DNA from: Amphimedon queenslandica
Lineage: Eukaryota > Porifera > Demospongiae > Haplosclerida > Niphatidae
Reading direction: 5' to 3'
Assembly (NCBI RefSeq): GCF_000090795.2
Contig: NW_003546480.1
Coordinates: forward strand, 51,138 to 115,137
DNA: 64,000 nucleotides
The first letter of the stretch is position 1. Each line of letters opens with the position of its first letter. The notes beneath the pieces are model-generated. The model was not told the DNA's origin, searched no databases, and saw only the letters and a list, made by a program, of their open reading frames with translations. Both the position numbers and the translations under genes were made by a program. Positions 56,972 to 64,000 of this stretch are shown in pieces.

Positions 56972-57062
56972 ATAAGGTGACATGGGGCACGTGACTTCAG
57001 TGAAGAGTCCTCAAGTTGAAGATGGAGACTGTCGCTTTATATCACGTGAAGTTTTACAAGAA

Positions 57063-57095
<33 letters not shown>

Positions 57096-59320
57096 TAATT
57101 ATTACCTTATTACCAATACCAATAGGATTATTCATCATTACTTGAGTCTGATGTATTCTCATTAGGACTCACTGTTTACTGTGCTGTGAGTTAATGCACT
57201 AATACCATAATATTATGTACACTACATTTTCTGATACATATTGATGTCCTTACGCTGCGTAGAAAGTTTGAGTCGATTCCGAGCTCAACTTTTCGAGTTA
57301 TGGCCTTTTTTAAAAACGGGTCAATTTTTGAAAAATACCCAAGGCTATAGTTCATGGTTTTTTCCGAAAAACGGCTCAAAAATTACCCCAAAATTTTATT
57401 AGATTTTCTGATACATATTGATGTCCTTATGCTGTGTAGAAAGTTTGAGTCGATTCCGATAAGGAATTTTCAAGTTATGACCATTTTAAAAAACAGACCA
57501 TTTTTTGAAAAATACCCAAGGCTATAGTCCATGGTTTTTTCCAAAAAATGGCTCAAAAATCACCCCAACATTTTATTAGATTTTCTGATACATATTGATG
57601 TCCTTATGCTGTGTAGAAAGTTTGAGGTGATACTGAGCTCAACTTTTCGAGTTATGGCCTTTTTTTAAAAACGGGTCAATTTTTGAAAAATACCCAAGCC
57701 TATAGTCCATGGATTTTTCCAAAAAATGGCTCCGAAATCACCCCAAATTTTTATTAGATTTTCTGATGCATATTGATGTCCTTATGCTGTGTAGAAAGTT
57801 TGAGTCGATTCCAAACTCAACTTTTCGAGTTATGGCCTTTTTTAAAAACGGGTCAATTTTTGAAAAATACCCAAGGCTATAGTCCATGGTTTTTCCCGAA
57901 AAATGGCTCAAAAATCACCCCAAAATTTTATTAGATTTTCTGATACATAATGATGTCCTTATGCTGTGTAGAAAGTTTGAGTCGATTCCGAAAAGGAATT
58001 TTCAAGTTATGACCATTTTAAAAAACAGACCATTTTTTGAAAAATACCCAAGGCTATAGTCCATGGTTTTTTCCAAAAAATGGCTCAAAAATCACCCCAA
58101 AATTTTATTAGATTTTCTGATACATATTGATGTCCTTATGCTGCGTAGAAAGTTTGAGTCGATTCCGAGCTCAACTTTTCGAGTTATGGCCTTTTTTTTA
58201 AAACGGGCCAATTTTTGAAAAATACCCAAGGCTATAGTCCATGGTTTTTTTCCGAAAAATGGCTCAAAAATCACCCCAAAATTTTATTAAATTTTCTGAT
58301 ACATATTGATGTCCTTATGCTGTGTAGAAAGTTTGAGTCGATTCCGAGCTCAACTTTTCGAGTTATGGCCTTTTTTTTTAAACGGGCCAATTTTTGAAAA
58401 ATACCCAAGGCTATAGTCCATGGTTTTTTTCGAAAAATGGCTCAAAAATCACCCCAAATTTTTATTAGATTTTCTGATACATATTGATGTCCTTACGCTG
58501 CGTAGAAAGTTTGAGTCGATTCCGATAAGGAATTTTCAAGTTATGACCATTTAAAAAAACAGACCATTTTTTGAAAAATACCCAAGGCTATAGTCCATGG
58601 TTTTTTCCAAAAATTGGCTCAAAAATCACCCCAAATTTTTATTACATTTTCTGATACATATTGTTTGAGTCATTTCCGAGCTCAACGTTTCTAGTTATGA
58701 CCATTAAAAAAACAGGCCAAGTGTAAATTTTTACAAATTTTTAAAGTTGCAGTATTCCTTTATTAATTAACATCATTATTAATTTATTATTATTTTTAGG
58801 GCAGTTTGTGTGATTTGCCTAAAAATGGACCCGAATGGCACAGAATTAGGTCAGTTAATATTAATAATTATTATTATTAATTATTTTTTAAATTAGAGAT
58901 GGACATTTGCCGGCATTATCTCAGTGTTCAGAACATTTCAATAAATTATTATTGTCACTTGTTCATTCTTCACCTTCTAAAAGACCAACTGCTTCGGAGT
59001 TACAGTCTCATCCTATTGTATGCCCTTCAACTGAAAAAACAAAAGTATGATAATATATTAAATTGTTGTTGTTGTTGTTTATATTATTTTGTTGTTATTT
59101 ACAGGCTCAATTAATGAAAGAGTTGAATGAAGAGAAGCTTAAGAATCAGATATTGACAAGGTGTTGTAGACTCTTTGTAACTATGAATGTGTAAATTATT
59201 TTGTGTCTTAGGGAACTTCGGGATTTAAGGGAATTTTCAAAATCTAAGAGAAAGAACAAATATTTGATAGGGGGTGGAGCCAGAGGGTGTCGCAGCATGA
59301 GTGCTGATGCATTCTATTAA
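48902..59320 (+). CDS. WEE1: WEE1 kinase, with a 6.2-kb first coding intron holding deaminase genes
   Basis: Nuclear kinase that puts the inhibitory tyrosine phosphate on CDK1 and blocks mitotic entry. First coding exon 48902-49117 ends GSQ in phase 0; the next starts at 55340 ([14 protein letters not shown]). Further exons: 55522-55793, 55852-55984, then kinase exons from about 56030. N-terminal WEE1 motifs: [14 protein letters not shown] and [11 protein letters not shown]. Kinase: [89 protein letters not shown]. The C-terminal SMSADAFY ends at 59320. Asp and Lys of the catalytic loop are present; DLG is DMG. One intron (57190-58800) is a satellite array. A leader exon at 48819-48839 carries an upstream ATG whose frame overlaps the main ATG. 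Confidence 0.93.
49118..49624. other. WEE1 intron, 5' part, no gene seen
   Basis: AT-rich. A short direct repeat of about 14 bp (GTACAGCGTAGCA) occurs three times at 49396-49437. The phrase TTATCAAACTGGTTGTCATGG recurs at 49218 and 49511, so part of the duplicated block is itself repeated. Confidence 0.55.
49625..50597 (-). CDS. AID/APOBEC-like cytidine deaminase, member 2
   Basis: Three exons (50241-50597, 50047-50196, 49625-49984), 288 aa, in phase. N-terminus [16 protein letters not shown] matches member 1 and puts Gly at position 2 next to a Cys pair, so lipid anchoring is possible. The acidic linker has two near-identical blocks ([14 protein letters not shown] and [14 protein letters not shown], each followed by DITNxGHDQED). 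Deaminase domain: [38 protein letters not shown] (HAE-x21-PCxxC complete), then [12 protein letters not shown] and a divergent helix [14 protein letters not shown]. The C-terminal tail is unlike the other members. Predicted zinc-dependent deaminase of cytosine in nucleic acid or of a free base or nucleotide; substrate unknown. Confidence 0.8.
50771..51322 (-). CDS. AID/APOBEC-like deaminase, member 3, N-terminal membrane anchor
   Basis: 183 aa, single exon. A strong hydrophobic segment (residues 8-25, [18 protein letters not shown]) followed by CCC suggests a membrane anchor with palmitoylation. The deaminase domain follows directly: [83 protein letters not shown]. The zinc triad His-Cys-Cys and catalytic Glu (HAE-x21-PCKRC) are all present. 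It ends in CCTIL, which may be a second lipid site. No clear N-terminal charge bias fixes topology. Confidence 0.8.
   Translation of the reverse strand: MDGFTNLCIIIQVAAVIIVILIFMHCCCPEKSPLYTFYPCFTNHKKSIPTGSERSLTKAAYLAFTSKSTLLRTSNDGKIYWDDDDREHAEEVFIEIVHDIRDIDVIWISNSPCKRCAEKLIRHFESKCNKPNIYIGRFKDKAALKRMKENGFSIKVWETKYNKDVHKTRNKLENIDKSCCTIL
51537..52187 (-). CDS. AID/APOBEC-like deaminase, member 4, N-terminal membrane anchor
   Basis: Two exons (52066-52187, 51537-52002), 195 aa. Exon 1 starts [20 protein letters not shown] and contains the single membrane span followed by QKRNKRIKR. The positive charge after the span suggests the deaminase domain faces the cytosol (positive-inside rule). Domain: [95 protein letters not shown]. 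Complete HAE-x23-PCSKC site. The [10 protein letters not shown] helix is the closest in this set to AID EGLRRLHRAG. Very similar to member 5 in the C-terminal half. Confidence 0.83.
52188..52924. repeat. 17-bp minisatellite and microsatellite between members 4 and 5
   Basis: 52262-52580 holds about 19 perfect copies of TCAGTGTATAGATACAA. 52686-52737 is (TAA)n. 52790-52810 is a short GT run. No gene seen in the rest. Confidence 0.92.
52925..53554 (-). CDS. AID/APOBEC-like deaminase, member 5, two membrane segments
   Basis: 209 aa, single exon, ATG at 53554 ([20 protein letters not shown]); the longer frame upstream begins only with GTG. Two hydrophobic segments (about residues 5-22 and 27-48) form a probable hairpin, then a Cys-containing stretch ([11 protein letters not shown]). 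Domain: [96 protein letters not shown]. Complete HAE-x23-PCCWC site. The C-terminal ~100 residues are close to member 4, indicating recent duplication, while the N-terminal anchor differs entirely. Confidence 0.83.
   Translation of the reverse strand: MDEGWLFLFLIVLIANGCIIYSPGILIPYMIVTIASILIFVSYYFPQAFDIVYDCICDLCIEENQFGRVYESALPYDSLGNAAEDAFSQRGTLLRTDDGRIYWSTPFKHAEQVFIRKTKYKDISHIKTIWIKNSPCCWCADQLIDHFDLVPNKPTVYIGKIWRGAYGDARANKEGLRKMERNGFKLLVWEDDKNKEAYETREYLRNIDI
53641..54215 (-). CDS. AID/APOBEC-like deaminase homologue, member 6, secreted and probably inactive
   Basis: Three exons (54149-54215, 54023-54099, 53641-53979), 160 aa, in phase. N-terminus [20 protein letters not shown] is a signal peptide, so it should be secreted or luminal. 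The fold is retained ([59 protein letters not shown]). However, the zinc site is broken: HAE is HPE and PCxxC is PSHMS, both cysteines replaced. The frame is intact, so a non-catalytic role is more likely than a dead gene. Confidence 0.7.
54216..54386. other. Spacer between deaminase members 6 and 7
   Basis: 171 bp, AT-rich; nothing recognised. Confidence 0.5.
54387..55005 (-). CDS. AID/APOBEC-like deaminase homologue, member 7, membrane-anchored, catalytic Glu missing
   Basis: Two exons: a 7-nt first coding exon (54999-55005, ATGGCAG) and 54387-54952; 190 aa. A membrane segment ([17 protein letters not shown], residues about 24-40) is followed by a basic stretch ([10 protein letters not shown]). 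Domain: [82 protein letters not shown]. The zinc ligands His, Cys, Cys are present, but the catalytic Glu position is Ile (HAI instead of HAE); a Glu follows one residue later. Ends in a charged coiled helix ([19 protein letters not shown]). Possibly inactive or altered in activity. Confidence 0.78.
55006..55339. other. WEE1 intron, 3' part
   Basis: Contains short TACAGTAT/GTACAGT repeats (55115-55215). No gene seen before the exon acceptor at 55339. It would hold the promoter of deaminase member 7. Confidence 0.5.
57219..58735. repeat. Tandem ~178-bp satellite array, about eight copies, WEE1 intron
   Basis: Same satellite as at 30333-31585, but two alternating unit types are visible. One has CGAGCTCAACTTTTCGAGTT with AAAACGGGTCAATTTTTGAA; the other has CGATAAGGAATTTTCAAGTT with ACAGACCATTTTTTGAAAAA. 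A higher-order dimer organisation is suggested. Open frames here are repeat artefacts. Confidence 0.95.
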
Positions 59321-59731
59321 TCATAACTCTGACCATTCATTATTATTGTTGTTGTTATTATTATTGTTATTATTGTTGTTGTTATTGTTAATTATTTTTA
59401 TTTTCATCTCATTTCTTGCTCTCTTGTTTTGTCTTTGATTGATATAACAACTGTCTCACTGTTCCTTTTCAATTGTTGTCATTTTGAAATTAATTATTAT
59501 ATTATCTAATAGCTCAGCAGCTATAATGCTAAACTTTAAAATAAAAAAATTAAATTTATAATTTTACGGGGAAAACAAACTTACAAAGTTTCCCCTGGAA
59601 AAATAATTTTTGGCAAATTTAAATTTTACCCAAAAATTGATTTATAATTTCCAGAAAAATTAGTTAGACGTCACACTAGTTTCGTGAACTTCCTGTTACG
59701 TCATTTTATAGTAGCACAATTTTTATTAGTG

Positions 59732-59959
59732 ATGGCTGAGCTAGATGAGTTAGAGCTTGAAAGGATATGTTTATTAATCTTTCCTGACATATTCCGCTGC
59801 TGTATATTACTAGGAATGGAGCTGTCACTCGTAGAAACTGTATTGAACAGCAAAGACAGCTCTTTCATGAAGTGCAGGACGTTATTGGAAAGATGGAGAG
59901 CTACTATAAGGCCAGATGATGAAAGGTTGGCTGCTCTTATCTTAAAGTCTATTCTATAA
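59732..59959 (+). CDS. Small death-domain-like protein
   Basis: 75 aa, from MAELDELELERICLLIFPDI (inner ATG; the frame is open back to 59684) to the stop at 59957. The pattern LLGMELSLVETVLNS, SFMKCRTLLERWRATI, DDERLAALILKSI follows helices 2-6 of the death domain (LGLS...I...; LL..W; L...L..I). Such proteins act in apoptosis and innate signalling by homotypic binding. It is short for a full six-helix domain, so an upstream or alternative exon may exist. Sponges have many such genes. Confidence 0.5.
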   Translation: MAELDELELERICLLIFPDIFRCCILLGMELSLVETVLNSKDSSFMKCRTLLERWRATIRPDDERLAALILKSIL

Positions 59960-60309
59960 CAAATGTAATTGTAGAATTCATTTTATGGTTGTTGCTCCAC
60001 CTACATACAATGTTTATACTTTCAATATTAGCCTCAATAAACACTAAATGATTATTATTAGATGATTCGATATCACTAATAGAATGCATCTCATTAAAGT
60101 TCTGCAAACTTTGAAGTACAATAAACTTGCAAGCTCAATCCTTCCGCCAGTAAAACAGGACAGTGACACAAGTCAGTAGCTAAACATATTATTAAATTAT
60201 CCATTACACTGCATGTTGCCTAGCAGTAGATGTACAACCAAGTGATTGTGAAGGTATGCAACTATCATTCCATGCATCATTACTGACCATATTGGCATAT
60301 CCACTATAG

Positions 60310-60569
60310 AACTGATCAAAGAAGATTTGGATTACGTTTGTGTGGAGTGTTCAAGTGATTGGGAGACATTAGCAGTACACCTTGGTCTCCCTCAGACTGA
60401 AACTGATGATATTAAGCAAAGAAATGGAACCACTCTTTACCACAAGATGTATCTTGCTCTACACAGGAAGTCATTAATGGACCGTTTCAACCGCAGTGAC
60501 CTGGTAGCTGTGTTGAGAAGAATGGGGAAAGGAAGAATAGCAAGAAATATATCTGAAAGAAACTATTGA
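60310..60569 (+). CDS. Death-domain-like 3' exon
   Basis: After a CACTATAG acceptor the frame reads ELIKEDLDYVCVECSSDWET then LAVHLGLPQTETDDIKQ, MYLALHRKSLMDRFNRSDLV and AVLRRMGKGRIARNISE, a clear death-domain helix pattern (W..LA..LGL....D.I). It needs an upstream exon ending in phase 1. A 30-nt candidate at 60224-60253 (ending GTGAAG|GTATGC) fits the phase, but I could not link it to a start codon. It could belong to one gene with the ORF at 59732 or to a separate one. Confidence 0.5.
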
Positions 60570-60761
60570 CCATTATACATACATGACATCATTGTCTTAA
60601 ATAAAAAATCAAAAATATTCAAAAGTTTGCAGCAATGGTAGATTCACACACAGACAGAGTTGGACTGGACCTAATATTAAGACTAACCTACACACATTGA
60701 CATGCAAAAGGGCCAGGGAAAGTGAAACATATACATTATATTGAGCAGTTATTGTTTGTGT

Positions 60762-62714
60762 TTATTTTCTAAACCCAAATCCTTTTTTCTCCCACAACTT
60801 CCTCAAGCTTGACTGTGAGGGACCAGCTCTTTCATCAGCTCCTTTTTCATCTTTTCTCTTCTTTTTGGCTGGTCCTTCAGCACCTGATGCCTTAGGCTCC
60901 TCTAGAATGATACAATCTACGTATCCCTCTTGATCAACAACTCCTCTGTGTAGTTTAGGCCTCTCTTTCACTTCCTCTTCTTTCATCTCATGAACTACGG
61001 CAGTAGCAACATAGCCATCTTGATCCAAAGTAGCTTCTTTCTGTAACCTAGCTCTTGCCTTCAACTCTTGAATTTCACTGGTAGCAACGTATCCATCTTG
61101 GTCTTCAGACGGAGCCTTGACCATTTTCTTACCTTTCTTTGGCTTTGCTGTTGGTTTGGGCTGTGGCGCTGGTTTGCCTTTCTGCTGCATCTTTTCAATC
61201 TTCCTCTTGAGCCTTGGAGACATTTTTGGATAAGAGTATTCAAACTCCTCACCGTCATCATCAGCGCAGGCTCCTTTTTTACCTCTGATCTTCATCCTAG
61301 TAATGGCAGCAGCCGATTGAGTCTTGACCATGTCACCTTTTCCTTTGCGACCTTTCCTTGACCTCTGATAGTCCAATTCCACGTACTCTCCATGAGGAAT
61401 TGTTTGACTCCTTTTCCTGAGGTCCACATATCCATCATCAGAGCTTGGCTGACGAGGTAATGAAGTTGATCTATTCACTACTGGATTGTATAAGTGGACT
61501 GATCGCTTTGTAGTTGTAACAATTTTCTGATACCCAACTTCAGCATCGGATATTGATCGTGGAGGTAAAGGAGGTCCCTTTTCTTCTTCTTCAGTCAGTT
61601 CAATCGGACTCTCTTTGAGGGTAGTGCAAGCTACGTAAGGTCTGCTTGTTCTTCTTGTCTCCACTTCTCCATTCTGCTGCTCCTGTCCTTTGTTAGATCT
61701 GGGAATGCATGATTTCATTGACTTGAAGTTTCCTTCAATTATGTACTCTACACAACAAACAATTAAGTCAATTAGTAAAAGTATTATTCAACATTACATC
61801 ATCACACAATGTCCAATGCATGTTACACTCTCTTACTGGCTATTTTACGATGAGCTCTCATTTTTCCAAGAAATACAATAATAATGCCAGTGAGCACTAC
61901 CAGCAATAATATAAGAATGACAAGTATGACAATAAATGCTGCTACTGATATCCCTCCTATACAGAGCAGATGTTGGCATGATATAGTGATCAATTACTCC
62001 TACACACATACCTTTAGATGAGACAGACTCTGTGGGGTTATCTGTGGAGTTATCTGAAAAATATAAAATAATAATATCATCATAAAGAGATAGAACAGTA
62101 TGACTTACGACACTTATAATCAGTGGTGTTGACTTGACCAGTTGAACAGGAATCAGTACAGGATCCTTGTCCATCATAGAAAGGACAGCAAGTGGTTTCA
62201 CTAATACATCGACCAGACCCTCTACACATTGATGGACATTCTAAGAAAGAAGGATAGTTATGCTTATGGACATACTTTAAATTGAGATTGATTATTTATA
62301 TTACTATTACTAAATATGGTATAATAAGATTAACTAACCATTACAAGAGGCTCCAGGTTCACTGGAACTGTTGCTGTGCATGCATACCAGACAGTCCTCC
62401 CTAGCTACATTAGTGACATCAGCTGATACACTCATGCAAGAATCATTGCTCCATTCATTACCAGGACACTGCATCACAAGCTCATAAGTTCCAGTTCCAT
62501 TGTGTAGTAACACTGTGACAGATCTATACATGTCCTGAGTATTTCCAGCAGCAAGACAGGTAAAAGTAATTGAATTATCAAAATTTCCTTGCAAACAAGC
62601 TCCTCCAGTAGCATCAATGCGCTCCTTTGTTGGCTTAGGACAGTCGCTCACTGCAGGGTGTACCAGTAACAAAGAAATCAACAGCAAAAGATATATAAAT
62701 ATAAAGGAGACCAT
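60762..62714 (-). CDS. Single-pass receptor-like protein with repeated GYV tail motifs
   Basis: Five exons (62339-62714, 62109-62240, 62012-62053, 61837-61956, 60762-61747), 551 aa, in phase. Signal peptide MVSFIFIYLLLLISLLLVHP; Cys-containing ectodomain (SDCPKPTKERID, ITFTCLAAGN) and a small EGF-like module (CPSMCRGSGRCISETTCCP); Ser/Thr linker; membrane span (SVAAFIVILVILILLLVVLT). The 340-residue cytosolic tail carries PYVAC, DDGYVDL, GEYVEL, two DQDGYVAT, and DQEGYVDC: six Tyr-Val sites likely to be tyrosine-phosphorylated and bind SH2 domains. It also has an SH3-binding GPPLPPR and basic, nuclear-localisation-like stretches. Family not recognised; a scaffold receptor for tyrosine kinases is inferred. 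Confidence 0.72.
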
Positions 62715-63205
62715 CTTTGCCAGCTAACAGGGAGCTACGTGCACTGGGGAATTATGAAAAAGCATTCCCTTTTTATTGTAGGATGTATCAACCAATCAGA
62801 TCAGCTACAACAGATAACATACAAGTTTACTAAAATATTATAAACCATAGCTACAATTCCAGGTAACCAGGAGCACCTGGAGTGTAGTGTAGTGGAGACG
62901 TGTATGGCATCACTCAAGAATGAAATAAGCAGCTCATTGAAGAATGACAAGAATTTGGAAACAGTGATAAATTGACATTTTGATTGGAGGACATTTTAAT
63001 ACAATATAATTATAACACAGTGACAGTGAAAATATAAGGCAATACAAGCAGTTCATGATAATCAGAATTATTTATAATAGCACTGAGATGTTTGGAATAT
63101 ACATAATAGATGATGATTATTGGGCTTTCCTGAAGCATACGGACTGAATAAGTGACCGAGTTAGGATAGAAGGGTATTTATACTAATAAGAGGAATCAAT
63201 GTACG
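62715..63205. other. Intergenic spacer, nothing recognised
   Basis: About 490 bp between the receptor-like start and the 3' end of the armadillo gene. It contains ordinary AT-rich sequence and no open frame or repeat of note. Confidence 0.5.
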
Positions 63206-64000
63206 TTAGGAGGGGAATGCCAGCAACGACAGTAGAGTAAGAGCAGCTGTAGCTAATGGGGAGGGGGAGAGGCATAACAAATTGTATAGTAAATGGACAA
63301 ATATTAACATACTATTGTAATCACTCACTCATAACTGACCTAATTCATTATTATTTGAAGTAATAGCAAGATCCGAAATGTATTGAAATCCATTCTCCCT
63401 ATCAATGATCAGTCCAACTCTTTCATCATCAAGAGAAAGTTTTGAGAGGATTTTAACAACAAATAACTGAACCCTTTCATCCACAACATTCAAAAACTAA
63501 AAACCAAATTGATGACATCTTGACTACACCACTGGTACTACCTGTACTAAGAGAGGTGTTATATTGAGTTGGTTCATTGCTGATCTGTTAAGAGGATCCT
63601 TTGCTAAGAGGTACAGACAACATGTAGTACATTCCAAGAAATTACTCAATAGACATTCCTGTAAAATTATCATAATCACTACTACTGTACGGGAGTTACT
63701 ATTACTCCAGGTTGGCCAGATCTCCTTTGTAATTCTTGGAATGATCTGTTCAGTAGCTGCCATAGTTTAGGAATGCAGCCCTGTTCCCTAAGGACTGTAT
63801 GATTGTCTGAACAAAGAGATAAGTTCCTGAATAGTCCAATGAGTGCCTACAATTGTATTATTATATAATTATTATTAATATTTATTAATTTATTAGTAGT
63901 TACCTTAATCAGTGGGTATCTTGTTTGTGGCTGTAACAAGTTCATGAGCATAGGAATACCATTCAGTTCACGAATAGCATTCTGAGCCATTTCTGCTGCA
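63206..64000 (-). CDS. CTNNB1: Beta-catenin-like armadillo-repeat protein (3' part; 5' end off the right edge)
   Basis: Readable exons: 63904-64000, 63700-63846, 63542-63658, 63340-63496, 63206-63252. The first encodes AQNAIRELNGIPMLMNLLQP and RYPLIK. The second encodes ALIGLFRNLSLCSDNHTVLR, EQGCIPKLWQLL. The third encodes LECTTCCLYLLAKDPLNRSA. These align with beta-catenin arm repeats 10-12 (WPLIKATVGLIRNLALC, LREQGAIPRLVQLL, TGALHILARDVHNR). The last two exons cover FVVKILSKLSLDDERVG and a final helix ATAALTLLSLLAF before the stop. All phases fit. The intron after 63700 is only ~41 nt. No acidic C-terminal transactivation tail is visible after the repeats. Either it is absent here or an alternative last exon exists. 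Confidence 0.78.

Noticed and set aside
57191-58397. Repeated ~60-residue reading frames ([14 protein letters not shown] type) on the minus strand
   Set aside because: They occur once per satellite unit with frame breaks and lie inside a WEE1 intron. They are repeat artefacts.
1-64000. tRNA, rRNA or snRNA genes
   Set aside because: I looked for recognisable cores on both strands and saw none. A covariance-model search would be needed to exclude small RNAs.

Overview
The window looks like a genomic scaffold from a sponge, most likely a demosponge of the Amphimedon type. Genes are packed closely. They carry many short GT-AG introns that are AT-rich and full of TTA, TTTA and TAA microsatellites. 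The gene content is metazoan: CPT1, WEE1, CEP290, a beta-catenin-like armadillo protein, and NIDO-AMOP-VWD-sushi and death-domain proteins. Three runs of N (11483-11492, 32749-32952, 48349-48358) are assembly gaps. All exon models were built by eye from splice signals, phase continuity and family similarity. For many of them the summed exon length is an exact multiple of three. The species call is inference.

Layout. 1-7000: carnitine palmitoyltransferase 1 (-, 5' exons only), an SH3/CRAL-TRIO/RhoGAP protein of the ARHGAP1 type (+), a lysosomal acid phosphatase (-) and the p97 cofactor SVIP (+). 7162-11482: the 3' part of an obscurin/SPEG/UNC-89-like gene with kinase-Ig-FN3-kinase order (-), cut by a gap. 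11893-13308: two tandem T4-type (GH24) lysozyme genes (-). 13380-17055: an intronless membrane protein (+), a small membrane protein (-) and a TMEM9-like protein (+). 17249-25263: a TMTC-family TPR O-mannosyltransferase (-) and the ribosome-assembly GTPase GNL2 (+). 25361-36240: CEP290 (+), whose introns hold a ~178-bp satellite and a 26-bp minisatellite. 36405-42101: mitochondrial ribosomal protein bS21m and a large NIDO-AMOP-VWD-EGF-sushi transmembrane protein (+). 42186-44520: a possible stefin-like gene (-) and a GT92 glycosyltransferase (+).

44589-59320 is the most unusual part. RIOK1 (-) and WEE1 (+) share a short divergent promoter. The RIOK1/WEE1 5' ends are present twice. On the minus strand there are seven related genes whose proteins match the AID/APOBEC-like cytidine deaminase fold (HAE-x21-23-PCxxC, W-[ISK]-x-SPC, EGL-like helix). 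Six lie inside the first large intron of WEE1, and the seventh lies between the two copies of the WEE1 5' exon. Three (possibly four) have an N-terminal membrane anchor, one has a signal peptide, and two have an unusual Cys-containing N-terminus. Two have lost catalytic or zinc residues, and one carries a one-base frameshift in a homopolymer. The array looks like a lineage-specific, fast-diversifying deaminase family.

59700-64000: two death-domain-like genes (+), a single-pass receptor-like protein whose tail carries repeated GYV motifs (-), and the C-terminal armadillo repeats of a beta-catenin-like protein (-). Many neighbours are arranged head to head with only about 70-310 bp between start codons, so shared bidirectional promoters appear to be the rule here.
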